41,896 nt of DNA, taken from positions 1-41,896 of the forward strand of contig JADFIJ010000003.1 in NCBI GenBank assembly GCA_022566775.1, written 5' to 3'. Shown here piece after piece: positions 16,466 through 24,745 of this stretch. The notes under the pieces are model-generated. The model saw nothing but the letters and a program-made list of their open reading frames with translations, ran no database searches and was not told where the DNA came from. Within the stretch, counting starts at the first letter, position 1. Each line of letters opens with the position of its first letter. The position numbers and the translations under genes are program-made. The DNA is from Pseudomonadota bacterium (GTDB taxonomy: Bacteria > Pseudomonadota > Gammaproteobacteria > Pseudomonadales > Pseudohongiellaceae).

Positions 16466-16859
16466 TCGTACTCCCCCTCTGAAACTCGATTATTGGCTAT
16501 TCGAGTGTATCACTTATTTCCAAATTGCGACCATGCGCCTTTGTCCCAAGTATGGAATGGTCTTAGCAGGCAGTATTAAAGATAAAAAACTTTCTAATGA
16601 GCACCTCAAATCAAGCCGAGCCATGATTGAACGAGTAGTGAAAATTGATTTAGGAAAATTAGAAGAGTGAGACTTTAATCACCTGCAAGCGCAGCTTGTC
16701 AGCGAGATGACATCGCCGGGGCCATCATGTATTCAAAATACATCCACAAGGCTTTAAGAAAGTATATCGGCATTGCGGATGATCCAATAGTTAAGATATT
16801 TCCTTTTAACAATACGGAGGACTTCGATTTGCAGGCAGGGAATATCGAGACAACAAAAT
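16466..16859. other. Intergenic region with no supported gene
   Basis: Between two leftward genes. Short open stretches exist on the plus strand (for example ATG 16727 to a stop at 16904, 59 codons, and a run ending at 16670) but none has a ribosome binding site or family resemblance. The start-proximal part should hold the promoter of the linalool dehydratase/isomerase-domain gene. Confidence 0.5.
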
Positions 16860-16885
16860 GGGTGAACTCATTGCTGAGTTCACCC
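16860..16885 (-). terminator. Rho-independent terminator of the copper-monooxygenase-like gene
   Basis: GGGTGAACTC (16860-16869) and GAGTTCACCC (16876-16885) form a perfect ten-base-pair stem with a six-base loop. On the minus strand the stem is followed by ATTTTGTTG. It lies 28 bases after the stop codon of the leftward gene. A degraded copy of the right-hand arm is found at 8396-8405. Confidence 0.8.
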
Positions 16886-16912
16886 TTGCTGTTTCTTCAG
16901 ATCTAGCGGGTC

Positions 16913-18760
16913 TTAATCAGAACCGCTCTGATCTACGTTTTTCCATGAGTAGAAGCCCATGAACATTTCTTCCCAGCTCTGCTCGCCCCAATTTACTTCC
17001 GAGTTTGGATCGGGGTTGAAGGCATTCTGTGAAGAGTTATCGAAGGCGCCAACGGCGATGATCTTGGTGCCGGCTGGGACTAGCAGAGGTTCTTCGAACT
17101 CATGGGAGAGCTGCCAGTTGAAGGAATAGGCTGGAACTGACAGCAGTAATTCCTCGGAGCCATCGGGGTACACTGCGGTGAACTTCATACGCTTGCCACG
17201 GAAGTGCATGTGCGGCATCAGGCTGTAGATTTCGGCTTCCTCGCGTACCAGGGTGACAAGCTCCATCTCATGATCTTTGGCCTGGGCTGGAATGGCGATG
17301 GTGAAGGCGTTGCCAACACCGCCAGACATGCGCTCCTTGGGAACCACGCCTTTGTCGTAGAAGTAGATACCGATTTCTGTGGCGTCCGTAGTTTCCTTGC
17401 CTGAAGTGGTGTAGTGCATTTGCAGACTCAGGGTAGAACCGGCTTTCAGCAAGCCACCCACACCCTCGGGGTTAAGGTTGATATTGTTGCCGGGCGCGTA
17501 GCCTGCAATCGAAGCCGAGTCGCCATTGCCGCCTCCCAGGAATACGCCCACATCAATATCAGGAATTTCCCTGAAGATCGCGCCGATGTCAGGCTGTTCG
17601 CCGGAAGCGATTGACTTGAATAGTTGGGTGCGGATAGCGAGTGACTTTTCTTCGGGGAGACCATCGAGAATTTCCATCAGGATTGCCTGGAAATCGGGTC
17701 GGCCTTCGGGTGGGATCACGGTGGTGATGATGTGATGGAGCACGGCCGGGGCGCCAGGGACGACTTCGCTGCCTCGGACCCATCGATCTTCAGTGAGATG
17801 CAGATCTATCGGAATTTCCATGTAATCGACTACGCCCGTAGCTGGAATTGTTTGCGATGGAATCTTCACGATGAGATCAGGCTCACCCAGAGACCACTTG
17901 TTGTCCGGCCATACCAACTGAGTCAGAGGATCGTTTTCGCTGTCCACGATGGAGCCAGCGTCGATCCAGCGAACCAGTTTCTGCATCTCCAGATCGCTGA
18001 GGTTCATTTCGTTCTTCATCTTGTAGCCGACTTTATTGTCGACCTGACCCGGGGGCATGCGTTTGGTCATAACCACTTCACGAATCATCGGTGACCAGCC
18101 CTGCACCGCCAGGTTGCTGTCCATGGCGAAAGGCGCGATACCCCCCTCACGGTGACAATTGGCGCAGTTTTCCGCGATGATTGGCGCGATATCATTCTCG
18201 TAAGAGAGATTGGCATGGGCGGCAGCGGTGGCAAACTCGATTGCGGTGCCTGAGGCAGCAACGCTTACCAGCTCAACTCGGTCGCCATTGAGAACCTGTT
18301 GCAGCACCTGCTCCATCTGCTCCTGGACCGGACCACGATAGAGGACTTCGAAGGAAGCGGGATCGTAGACGACGGCTTCGTCCATTTTCGTGATACCCAA
18401 CATTTCCGTGACCAACTGGGCATCATCCATCAGGATGGGCAGCTCAATCCCTGCAGCGGTGGCTTCTTGTTGAACTGCTTTACGATCATCCTGCAGGCCG
18501 GGGTTCATCAGGAAGAAGACGACACCTTGTTCCTCGTATTTTGCTTGCAGGGAAATAAGGCCCTCGAGGGCGGCTTGATCGGTGGCTCCGTTAGCCTGTG
18601 GCAGGATCACAATGGCTTCATGGTCGTCGTACCAGGTCATGCTGTGGAAGGCGCCCAGATGATCGATCAGTGCGAAGTCACCGACGCGCTCGCCGGCGTT
18701 AATAGCGGTGGCGAAGGTGGCGATCAGAGCACAAAAAGCCAATCGAATAGTGTTTTTCAC
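16913..18760 (-). CDS. Exported redoxin / cytochrome c / copper monooxygenase-like fusion
   Basis: The 615-residue protein has a Sec signal peptide (LAFCALIATFATAINA). Residues 24-160 are thioredoxin/peroxiredoxin-like (GERVGDFALIDHLG, then VILPQANG where a CxxC would be expected, so it lacks redox cysteines). One haem c site follows, Cys199-Ala-Asn-Cys202-His203 in CANCHREGGIAPF. The C-terminal half resembles type II copper, ascorbate-dependent monooxygenases: a His pair in APAVLHHIITTV, a His in LQMHYTTSG, HxH in MPHMHFRGKRM, and a Met in WEEMFMGF. These correspond to the CuH and CuM ligands of peptidylglycine monooxygenase. GTG 18760 is preceded by GAGGGG. Its reaction is unknown; electron delivery from haem to copper in one chain is plausible. 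A terminator and a truncated paralogue (8396-8540) are described separately. Confidence 0.82.
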   Translation of the reverse strand: MKNTIRLAFCALIATFATAINAGERVGDFALIDHLGAFHSMTWYDDHEAIVILPQANGATDQAALEGLISLQAKYEEQGVVFFLMNPGLQDDRKAVQQEATAAGIELPILMDDAQLVTEMLGITKMDEAVVYDPASFEVLYRGPVQEQMEQVLQQVLNGDRVELVSVAASGTAIEFATAAAHANLSYENDIAPIIAENCANCHREGGIAPFAMDSNLAVQGWSPMIREVVMTKRMPPGQVDNKVGYKMKNEMNLSDLEMQKLVRWIDAGSIVDSENDPLTQLVWPDNKWSLGEPDLIVKIPSQTIPATGVVDYMEIPIDLHLTEDRWVRGSEVVPGAPAVLHHIITTVIPPEGRPDFQAILMEILDGLPEEKSLAIRTQLFKSIASGEQPDIGAIFREIPDIDVGVFLGGGNGDSASIAGYAPGNNINLNPEGVGGLLKAGSTLSLQMHYTTSGKETTDATEIGIYFYDKGVVPKERMSGGVGNAFTIAIPAQAKDHEMELVTLVREEAEIYSLMPHMHFRGKRMKFTAVYPDGSEELLLSVPAYSFNWQLSHEFEEPLLVPAGTKIIAVGAFDNSSQNAFNPDPNSEVNWGEQSWEEMFMGFYSWKNVDQSGSD

Positions 18761-19142
18761 GAAACAGTACCCCTCATTTACAAATTTTTAGGTGGAAAAG
18801 ATAAACGGCTGAAGACCACAGTTTACGCAGTTTCCGGGTGAATGCAGCACATTTCTGTTGTTTTTGTTACGAACCTACTCAAATCCTCTGCAGGCCACTG
18901 TTTATCAGGGGTCTGAGGAATCGCCAGATTTTTTGTGGGTGATTATTCTAGAGGGATCATTTTGAAGTTAGTTACTGAATATTGAAATCCGCGGCGCTGC
19001 TATGCAATGACTCAAGTTTGCCTTATAGAAGCAAGCAATCGGGGAGCTTGGCGGTGCTTGCGTTCATGAACAATGTCTGGCCCTGTGCTAGTTTACCGGC
19101 CATCACTATCGGTTCTCTACTACGTGGAAATTTGTGGATTTT
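18761..19142. other. Divergent promoter region without a supported gene
   Basis: It separates the leftward copper-monooxygenase-like gene from the rightward antiporter. Promoters for both should lie here, but I could not identify convincing -35/-10 pairs. A 67-codon frame from 18982 has no RBS and runs into the antiporter gene. Confidence 0.5.
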
Positions 19143-20921
19143 ATGTACTCTGATAACTTGCTCGTTCATCTACTTTATTATTTAACCGCCGCGGTCATCG
19201 CCGTACCTGTTTTCAAGCGACTGGGCCTGGGTTCCATTCTTGGCTATCTCTTTGCCGGTGTGGTACTCGGTCCCCATCTGCTCGGCATTATTGATGATCC
19301 GGAAGAAGTACTGCATTTCGCGGAGTACGGGGTCATCTTGCTGCTCTTCATCATCGGTCTGGAACTGGCACCGGACCGGTTGTGGAGCATGCGCGGACAG
19401 ATAGCTGTTTTCGGCGGCAGTCAATTATTAATTTCGGCCGTGCTGCTGACAGGCCTGTTTACCTTACTGGATTTGACTCTGGAACAATCCCTGATTCTGG
19501 GGCTGACATTCGCTCTTTCTTCGACGGCATTTGCCATGCAGCTAATGAGTGAGGAACGCATTTTGGCTTCACCGCTGGGGCGCACTGGGTTTTCTATCCT
19601 GTTACTACAGGACCTGGCGGTGATACCGATCCTCATTTTTGTGGACTTGGCAGCACAGACTGGTGATGCCGGCGCAGGTGCTGGTTCCTGGTATCTGGAA
19701 TTGCTGGCGGTGCTACTGGCTCTGGCTTTTGGACGCTATGGCCTGAATTCAGTATTGGGCTTGGTGGCGCAAAGCAATAACCGCGAAATCATGACGGCGG
19801 CAAGCCTGTTGATCGTGGTTAGCGTTGCGGTGTTGATGGAAGCCGTCGGTCTCACCATGGGTCTGGGTGCATTCATCGCCGGCATCATGCTGGCTAATTC
19901 CAATTACCGGCATCAGATCGAATCTGACATTGAGCCCTTCAAGGGAATTTTGCTGGGCCTGTTCTTCATCGCCGTCGGCATGACACTCAATATTCCACTA
20001 TTACTGCAGAACCCCCTGTTTATGATCGCCTGTGGCCTCGCCCTGGTTGCGCTTAAGGTAACAGTGATAGTCGGGATTCTCAGATGGCGCCACGTCCCGG
20101 TCAAGGAAAGTTTCAAGTTGGGGCTTATCTTGTCCCAGGGTGGAGAGTTCGCTTTCGTGATTTTGGCACAAGCCACACAGTTACAGCTATTTACTACGGA
20201 ACTCACCGACCAGCTAACACTCGTTGTCGGTATTTCGATGGCGCTGACTTCGCCTCTGGTGATGCTGCATCGCAAGCTTTGGAAGAGTCGGAGTCAATCC
20301 CAACCCGATCGAGACCAGCATTGGGATAACTATGAACCGGAAGTGATTATCGCTGGCTTCGGTCGCTTCGGACAAATCATCGGCCGTATTCTGGCTGCGC
20401 GGTCCATTCCATTTACGGCGATGGACAAGGATCCGGTCCATGTTGAGTTCGTGCAGAAATTTGGCAATCGGTTGTTCTTCGGCAATCCGAAGAGGCTGGA
20501 TCTGTTGCGAGCAGCAGGCATAAGGCATGCAAAAACTTTGGTAGTTGCAGTGGATAACCCGAAGGAGTCACTGGAGATCATCGATATCGCCCGCGAGCAA
20601 AATTCGCGGATTGGAATTGTAGCCAGAGCCATCGATCGGAGTCATGCCTATGAACTACACCAACGCAATGTGGACAGTGTTATTCGGGATACCTTCGCCA
20701 GTAGCCTGGAAGCCGCCACCGATACACTAAAACAATTGGGTTACTCGGAAGGCCAGGCCTTGCAGATTGGGGAGATGTTTCGCCAGCATGACGAGGCTAT
20801 GCTCTTGAAAGCCGTCGAGCATAAAGACAATATGGATGAATTACTCAAGCTGTCCCGGCAAGGGCGCAAAGAGTTGGAATTACTGTTTGACGAAGATAGC
20901 AAGAGCCCACATCCCAGCTAA
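19143..20921 (+). CDS. CPA2 (Kef-type) cation:proton antiporter with RCK domain
   Basis: The 592-residue inner-membrane protein has about twelve membrane helices in residues 1-375, with the CPA2 features LGLGSILGYLFAGVVLGP, YGVILLLFIIGLEL, ALSSTAFAMQLM and LSQGGEFAFVILAQA. A Rossmann TrkA-N/RCK domain follows (VIIAGFGRFGQIIGRILAAR, GxGxxG), ending with the mobile RDTFASSLEAATDTL segment. The arrangement matches KefB and KefC, glutathione-gated potassium efflux systems; no KefF/KefG partner is adjacent, so gating and ion are uncertain. ATG 19143 is used; a GTG three codons earlier (19134) has a similar weak RBS. It is followed after 40 bases by the GH114 gene, with no clear functional link. 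Confidence 0.92.
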   Translation: MYSDNLLVHLLYYLTAAVIAVPVFKRLGLGSILGYLFAGVVLGPHLLGIIDDPEEVLHFAEYGVILLLFIIGLELAPDRLWSMRGQIAVFGGSQLLISAVLLTGLFTLLDLTLEQSLILGLTFALSSTAFAMQLMSEERILASPLGRTGFSILLLQDLAVIPILIFVDLAAQTGDAGAGAGSWYLELLAVLLALAFGRYGLNSVLGLVAQSNNREIMTAASLLIVVSVAVLMEAVGLTMGLGAFIAGIMLANSNYRHQIESDIEPFKGILLGLFFIAVGMTLNIPLLLQNPLFMIACGLALVALKVTVIVGILRWRHVPVKESFKLGLILSQGGEFAFVILAQATQLQLFTTELTDQLTLVVGISMALTSPLVMLHRKLWKSRSQSQPDRDQHWDNYEPEVIIAGFGRFGQIIGRILAARSIPFTAMDKDPVHVEFVQKFGNRLFFGNPKRLDLLRAAGIRHAKTLVVAVDNPKESLEIIDIAREQNSRIGIVARAIDRSHAYELHQRNVDSVIRDTFASSLEAATDTLKQLGYSEGQALQIGEMFRQHDEAMLLKAVEHKDNMDELLKLSRQGRKELELLFDEDSKSPHPS

Positions 20922-20961
20922 GCCAGCTCACAGCCACAATATGGAGATTAAGGATGGCAAT

Positions 20962-22065
20962 ATGCCCGCAACCAACGTTCATAAAGTATTAATTATTCTG
21001 GCTGCTCTATTGCCAGCCTATCAATTACAGGCGCAAGTTATCGAACCGCCCCAACTGAACATCTCTGTATACGGCGAGTTGGTTTCCATCACCTGGAACC
21101 AGGTTGCAGACGCCGAGGCATATCGACTCTATTATGCTCCCTATCCGGATGCAGAAGTTATCGAGAGCCTGGTTCTGGGTTTAAAGCCCAGCCTGTTTGG
21201 AATTCTGCCTGTTCAATCTGCATTTTATGTTGCCGTTGCCACACTGGTGGGCGGCGGCGAAAGCGCCATTTCCAACATTGAAACTTTTTTCATAGAACAG
21301 ACTGAATTCGATCCGGAAATTGACGCGATTGTCGAAGGTGACTGGTACCGTCCTTCACTTGAGGATAGCTGGCAATGGCAGTTATTGGGAGCGGTGAATA
21401 CCTCCTATGATGTCGCGCTGTACGATATCGATTTGTTCGATGTGCCGATTACAACCATCCAGGAACTGCAATCCCAGGGCAAGAAAGTCATCTGCTACTT
21501 CTCCGCTGGTTCTTATGAGGACTTCCGGGACGATGCGGGGCAATTCTCGGCAGCAATTCTCGGCGAGCCCCTGGATGGTTTCCCCAACGAACGCTGGCTG
21601 GACATCGATTCCAATAACGCCTGGGAGAGGGTGCTTTCCCGGCTGGACGTCGCCAAAAACAAAGGCTGCGACGGCGTCGAGCCAGATAATGTCGACGGCT
21701 ATGTCAACGCGTCCGGATTCGATCTGGATGCAGACGCGCAGCTGGCGTTTAATCGCTTCATCGCCAATGAAGCACATGCCAGGGGATTGTCGGTAGGACT
21801 AAAAAATGATCTCGACCAGATACCCGAGTTAGTGGATTACTTCGACTTCATGGTAAATGAACAGTGTCACGAATTTGATGAATGTGAGTCCTTGCAGCCA
21901 TTTATCGATGCAGGAAAACCGGTATTCAACGCGGAATATGCAGACATTTTTGTAAGCGATATCAATCGACGCGATAGCATGTGCGAAGAATCCAATGGCA
22001 GGGGTTTCCATACCCTGGTTCTGCCACTGGAACTGGATGATTCGTTTAGATTTAGCTGCCGCTAG
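20962..22065 (+). CDS. Secreted GH114-type glycoside hydrolase (endo-alpha-1,4-polygalactosaminidase-like)
   Basis: The 367-residue product has a signal peptide (VLIILAALLPAYQLQAQ), a small fibronectin type III-like domain (about residues 25-110, LVSITWNQVADAEAYRLYY), and a TIM-barrel GH114 domain. Its marks are WQWQLLGAVNTSYDVALYDI, KVICYFSAGSYEDF, CDGVEPDNVDGY with acidic residues at the active site, LKNDLDQIPELVDYFDF and PVFNAEYAD. The founding member cuts alpha-1,4-linked galactosamine polymers; in bacteria such enzymes are linked to exopolysaccharide processing. ATG 20962 follows AAGGAT by about seven bases; ATG 20941 is also in frame and would give a longer n-region. Confidence 0.85.
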   Translation: MPATNVHKVLIILAALLPAYQLQAQVIEPPQLNISVYGELVSITWNQVADAEAYRLYYAPYPDAEVIESLVLGLKPSLFGILPVQSAFYVAVATLVGGGESAISNIETFFIEQTEFDPEIDAIVEGDWYRPSLEDSWQWQLLGAVNTSYDVALYDIDLFDVPITTIQELQSQGKKVICYFSAGSYEDFRDDAGQFSAAILGEPLDGFPNERWLDIDSNNAWERVLSRLDVAKNKGCDGVEPDNVDGYVNASGFDLDADAQLAFNRFIANEAHARGLSVGLKNDLDQIPELVDYFDFMVNEQCHEFDECESLQPFIDAGKPVFNAEYADIFVSDINRRDSMCEESNGRGFHTLVLPLELDDSFRFSCR

Positions 22066-22478
22066 GATGCCCCCATCGCCGTGTTAGCCGCCCACATCGA
22101 ATATCGGATTTGCCCTTCAACCTAAGCCCAAAGACGTCACGAGAGAACGCTTCAGCCTCTGCAAGGCGTGACGTCCAGATAATTGATTGTAATTTAGATT
22201 GTGAAAGCATAGATTGGCTCCTTTACAAATTGTGGTGTGAAAGACTCACAAAAAGACCAATAGCAACGCTTTTGGGCGCTGCGAAGCACCTGAAACGCAA
22301 AAGCCGCGACCAGCGCGGCTTCAAATATGACCGAATCGTATTCGATGTCTACAATGTTGGTTAAGAGAAACATCAGCTTCTGGTACAACGCAGCCCTTAA
22401 CAGAGGGCAAAATTGAAACGAAGACCAACACATAACAGCCTTCTTCTTACAAGGCACTCTCGTTAAAAGCAGTAATCG
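22066..22478. other. Intergenic region with one hairpin
   Basis: No supported gene. AAGCCGC (22301-22307) and GCGGCTT (22315-22321) form a seven-base-pair stem around GACCAGC. On the minus strand it is followed by TTGCGTTTC, but no leftward gene with support ends here. The hemH promoter should be in the last part; no clear motif was seen. Confidence 0.45.
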
Positions 22479-23513
22479 ATGGCCAAAGCAGTCCTCTTAC
22501 TGAACCTCGGCACTCCGGCGCAGCCCACGGCGAAGGGCTTGCGCGAGTTCTACCGGTATTTCTTTGCGGATCCCTTTGTGTTCGATATGAACCCGCTGGG
22601 GCGATGGCTGCTGCGCAATCTGATCATCATGCCGTTCAGAGCACCGAAGACAGCAAAAAAATATGCCTCGATCTGGACCGATGGCGGCTCTCCCCTGAAA
22701 GTCTACGCCGACAAATTGCAGGCGAGCCTGCAGCTGGCCTTTAACACAGCCAACGAAGAGGTGTTGGTAGTTAACGGCATGGCCTACAGTGAGCCATTCA
22801 TTGCTCAGGCCATGGCTGAGTTGGAGCGTCGTGGGGTCACAGATATTCAGGTGTTGCCCATGTTTCCCCAATATTCCACTGTCACCACAGCATCTGTGTT
22901 TCACGGTGTCAAGACCGCTGCCAGGCACTGGCAGCAACCGCCAACATTGCACTTCATTGACGACTTATTCTCGGAGCCGGCATTCATACGCGCTTGGTCG
23001 ATTTTGATCAGACGTCATCTTGCCGAGGTGCAGGTCGACCACGTGGTATTTAGCTATCATGGATTACCGCAACGAAACATTCTTAAAGCAGACCAGGGAG
23101 ATTACTGCAGTTTTGGAGATTGCTGCCAACAGATAACGCAGGAGAATCGTTACTGTTACCGGGCCCAGTGTATTGCCACCACCAAATCCCTGGTCAAGGC
23201 ATTGGGCTGGGAAGAAGATCGCTACTCTATTGCTTTCCAGTCTCGCTTCGGGCGTCAGGCCTGGATTCAACCCTATCTCGATGAACACATTGTGAAACTG
23301 GCAAAAAAAGGCATCAAGAAGCTGGCGATTGCGACACCTTCGTTTGTTTCCGATTGTCTGGAAACGATCCATGAAATTGGTATCGAATACCGAGAAGAAT
23401 TTCTGTCAGCCGGCGGCGATGAATTTCAATTAATTCCCAATTTGAATGATGATCCGGCCTGGTTCGATGCGGTTTATGAGATAAGCTCCCGTCACCTGGA
23501 TCAAATCGAGTGA
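22479..23513 (+). CDS. hemH: Ferrochelatase
   Basis: The 344-residue enzyme inserts ferrous iron into protoporphyrin IX in the last step of protohaem synthesis. It starts with LLNLGTPAQPTAKGLREF, has WTDGGSPLKVY, VLPMFPQYSTVTTASV and FSYHGLPQRN with the active-site His, and later FQSRFGRQAWIQPY and the conserved Glu region VSDCLETIHEI. Between them lies a Cys-rich insert, C-x4-CC followed nine residues later by C-x4-C (CSFGDCC, CYRAQC). An internal four-cysteine group of this sort binds a [2Fe-2S] cluster in one class of bacterial ferrochelatases, so this one may be a cluster-containing form. It appears monocistronic, with a terminator at 23621-23656. Confidence 0.96.
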   Translation: MAKAVLLLNLGTPAQPTAKGLREFYRYFFADPFVFDMNPLGRWLLRNLIIMPFRAPKTAKKYASIWTDGGSPLKVYADKLQASLQLAFNTANEEVLVVNGMAYSEPFIAQAMAELERRGVTDIQVLPMFPQYSTVTTASVFHGVKTAARHWQQPPTLHFIDDLFSEPAFIRAWSILIRRHLAEVQVDHVVFSYHGLPQRNILKADQGDYCSFGDCCQQITQENRYCYRAQCIATTKSLVKALGWEEDRYSIAFQSRFGRQAWIQPYLDEHIVKLAKKGIKKLAIATPSFVSDCLETIHEIGIEYREEFLSAGGDEFQLIPNLNDDPAWFDAVYEISSRHLDQIE

Positions 23514-23620
23514 TAGTGCGGCTAACATCCCCATAGAGGGCCATTGAATTGATCAGATGTTTTTAGTAGTTGAAACAGCTAGTACAAACAAGACTCGAGC
23601 CGTAGCAAGCAGGCATGAAG

Positions 23621-23656
23621 AAGGGGATGGTGAATTATTAACTTCATCATCCCCTT
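23621..23656 (+). terminator. Rho-independent terminator after hemH
   Basis: AAGGGGATGGTGAA (23621-23634) pairs with TTCATCATCCCCTT (23643-23656), 14 base pairs with one G-U wobble and an eight-base loop, followed by TTTG. It lies between hemH and the convergent molybdenum hydroxylase operon and may serve both. Confidence 0.85.
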
Positions 23657-23692
23657 TTTGTAGGACTTAACGGTTTCTGCGCCGGAGGCTAA

Positions 23693-23764
23693 TTAACGCG
23701 CTGACAGCCCTTTATGCTGCTGCAGGCTTTTCATGCGCTGAAGGCTCTTTACGCGTTGACGGCT
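23693..23764 (-). repeat. Four imperfect 18-bp tandem repeats across a stop codon
   Basis: Units 23693-23710, 23711-23728, 23729-23746 and 23747-23764 share the pattern GC(G)CTG..GGCT with three to eight differences each. The last unit (on the minus strand, the first) encodes the final residues and stop codon (23749-23751) of the FAD-subunit gene; the other three lie beyond it. The period of six codons suggests a C-terminal coding duplication. Confidence 0.75.
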
Positions 23765-24738
23765 CTCCTCACCAGATTTTGCATCAACGGAATCTTAAAG
23801 CCGTTGTGTGCCAACGCGCGTGCGCCGTCGGTCGCTACCGCCGCAGCGGAATCAGCGGTGGCGGCATTCCTGGCCTGACCCCTGATTGCATTTTCCGCGC
23901 TGATGACGCGTCGAGGTGTGGTTTGAACCGCACCGCAGACTATTCGAGAATCTTCTATGGTGCCGCCGCTGACTTTGAAGGCAGCCGCGATACTCACCAG
24001 CGAAAAATCCCAGACATTGCGATCGGCTACTTTCTCAAAATAGAAAGAGGCGTTGGCCCAGCTCGATGGAATTCTTACAGCCGTGAGAATCTCACCGGGG
24101 CGCAGCACCGTGGTGTGCAGGATGTCGATTGCTGGCCCGACAAAGTAGTCCTCGGCCGCCACAACTCTCTCACCATTAAGGCTGCGGATAACCATGGAGG
24201 CGTCCAGTGCCACCAGTGCCGGTGCGGTATCCGATGCACCCGCTGCGACGCAGCGGCTGGATTCGAATAAAGCATGTTCACGATTCATGCCCTGGGGCGT
24301 GTCGGCATAACACAGGTTGCCGCCGGCACGGTAGCAGGATAGTCCGCGCCGGTAATACCAGCAGCGCACATCCTGGGTTACATTGCCGCCTAAGGTGCCA
24401 ATGTTACGAATTTGCGGGCTGGCGACAACTCCGGCGGCATCGGCTAACAGGGAATAGCTCTGCAGGATCAGCGGATTGGTAGCCACTTCCGTTATCGTCG
24501 TCAGGGCACCGATTTCGATGCCGTCATCGATTTCACGAACGCCGCGCAGGGACTCGATGGCACTCAGATCGATCAAGGCATCGGCAGTTTTCGCCCGGTC
24601 CTTGAGCCACCCGTAAGTGTCCTGTCCGCCGCCGACCAACCAGCCTCTTTCTGCGAGTCGGTCAGCAATCGCAAGCGCGTCTTCAACCTGTACCGGTTGG
24701 TACAGTTCCATATTTGGCATTACGTCATGTGATGGCAT
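23749..24738 (-). CDS. Molybdenum hydroxylase FAD-binding subunit (CoxM/XdhB family)
   Basis: The 329-residue protein is the medium, FAD-carrying subunit of a three-part xanthine dehydrogenase-family enzyme. WLVGGGQDTYGWLKDR is the first FAD-binding loop (usually AGGT(D/N)L), IRNIGTLGGNV is the second, and the C-terminal CO_deh_flav_C part ends with LAHNGFKIPLMQNLVRRAV. It passes electrons from the iron-sulphur subunit to an acceptor. Between the flavin loops is an insert with several cysteines (RCWYYRRGLSCYRAGGNLC), the region where related proteins such as PaoB and 4-hydroxybenzoyl-CoA reductase may bind a [4Fe-4S] cluster. The start at 24738 has GAGG six bases upstream, inside the end of the large-subunit gene, seven bases from its stop. 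Confidence 0.9.
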   Translation of the reverse strand: MPSHDVMPNMELYQPVQVEDALAIADRLAERGWLVGGGQDTYGWLKDRAKTADALIDLSAIESLRGVREIDDGIEIGALTTITEVATNPLILQSYSLLADAAGVVASPQIRNIGTLGGNVTQDVRCWYYRRGLSCYRAGGNLCYADTPQGMNREHALFESSRCVAAGASDTAPALVALDASMVIRSLNGERVVAAEDYFVGPAIDILHTTVLRPGEILTAVRIPSSWANASFYFEKVADRNVWDFSLVSIAAAFKVSGGTIEDSRIVCGAVQTTPRRVISAENAIRGQARNAATADSAAAVATDGARALAHNGFKIPLMQNLVRRAVNA

Positions 24739-24745
24739 AGTAACC

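Noticed and set aside
16727-16906. 59-codon small frame upstream of the terminator
   Set aside because: No RBS, no resemblance to a known family, and its end is inside the terminator hairpin of the opposite gene.
22194-22457. 87-codon leftward frame before hemH
   Set aside because: No RBS and no family; the hairpin inside it is not enough to call a gene.
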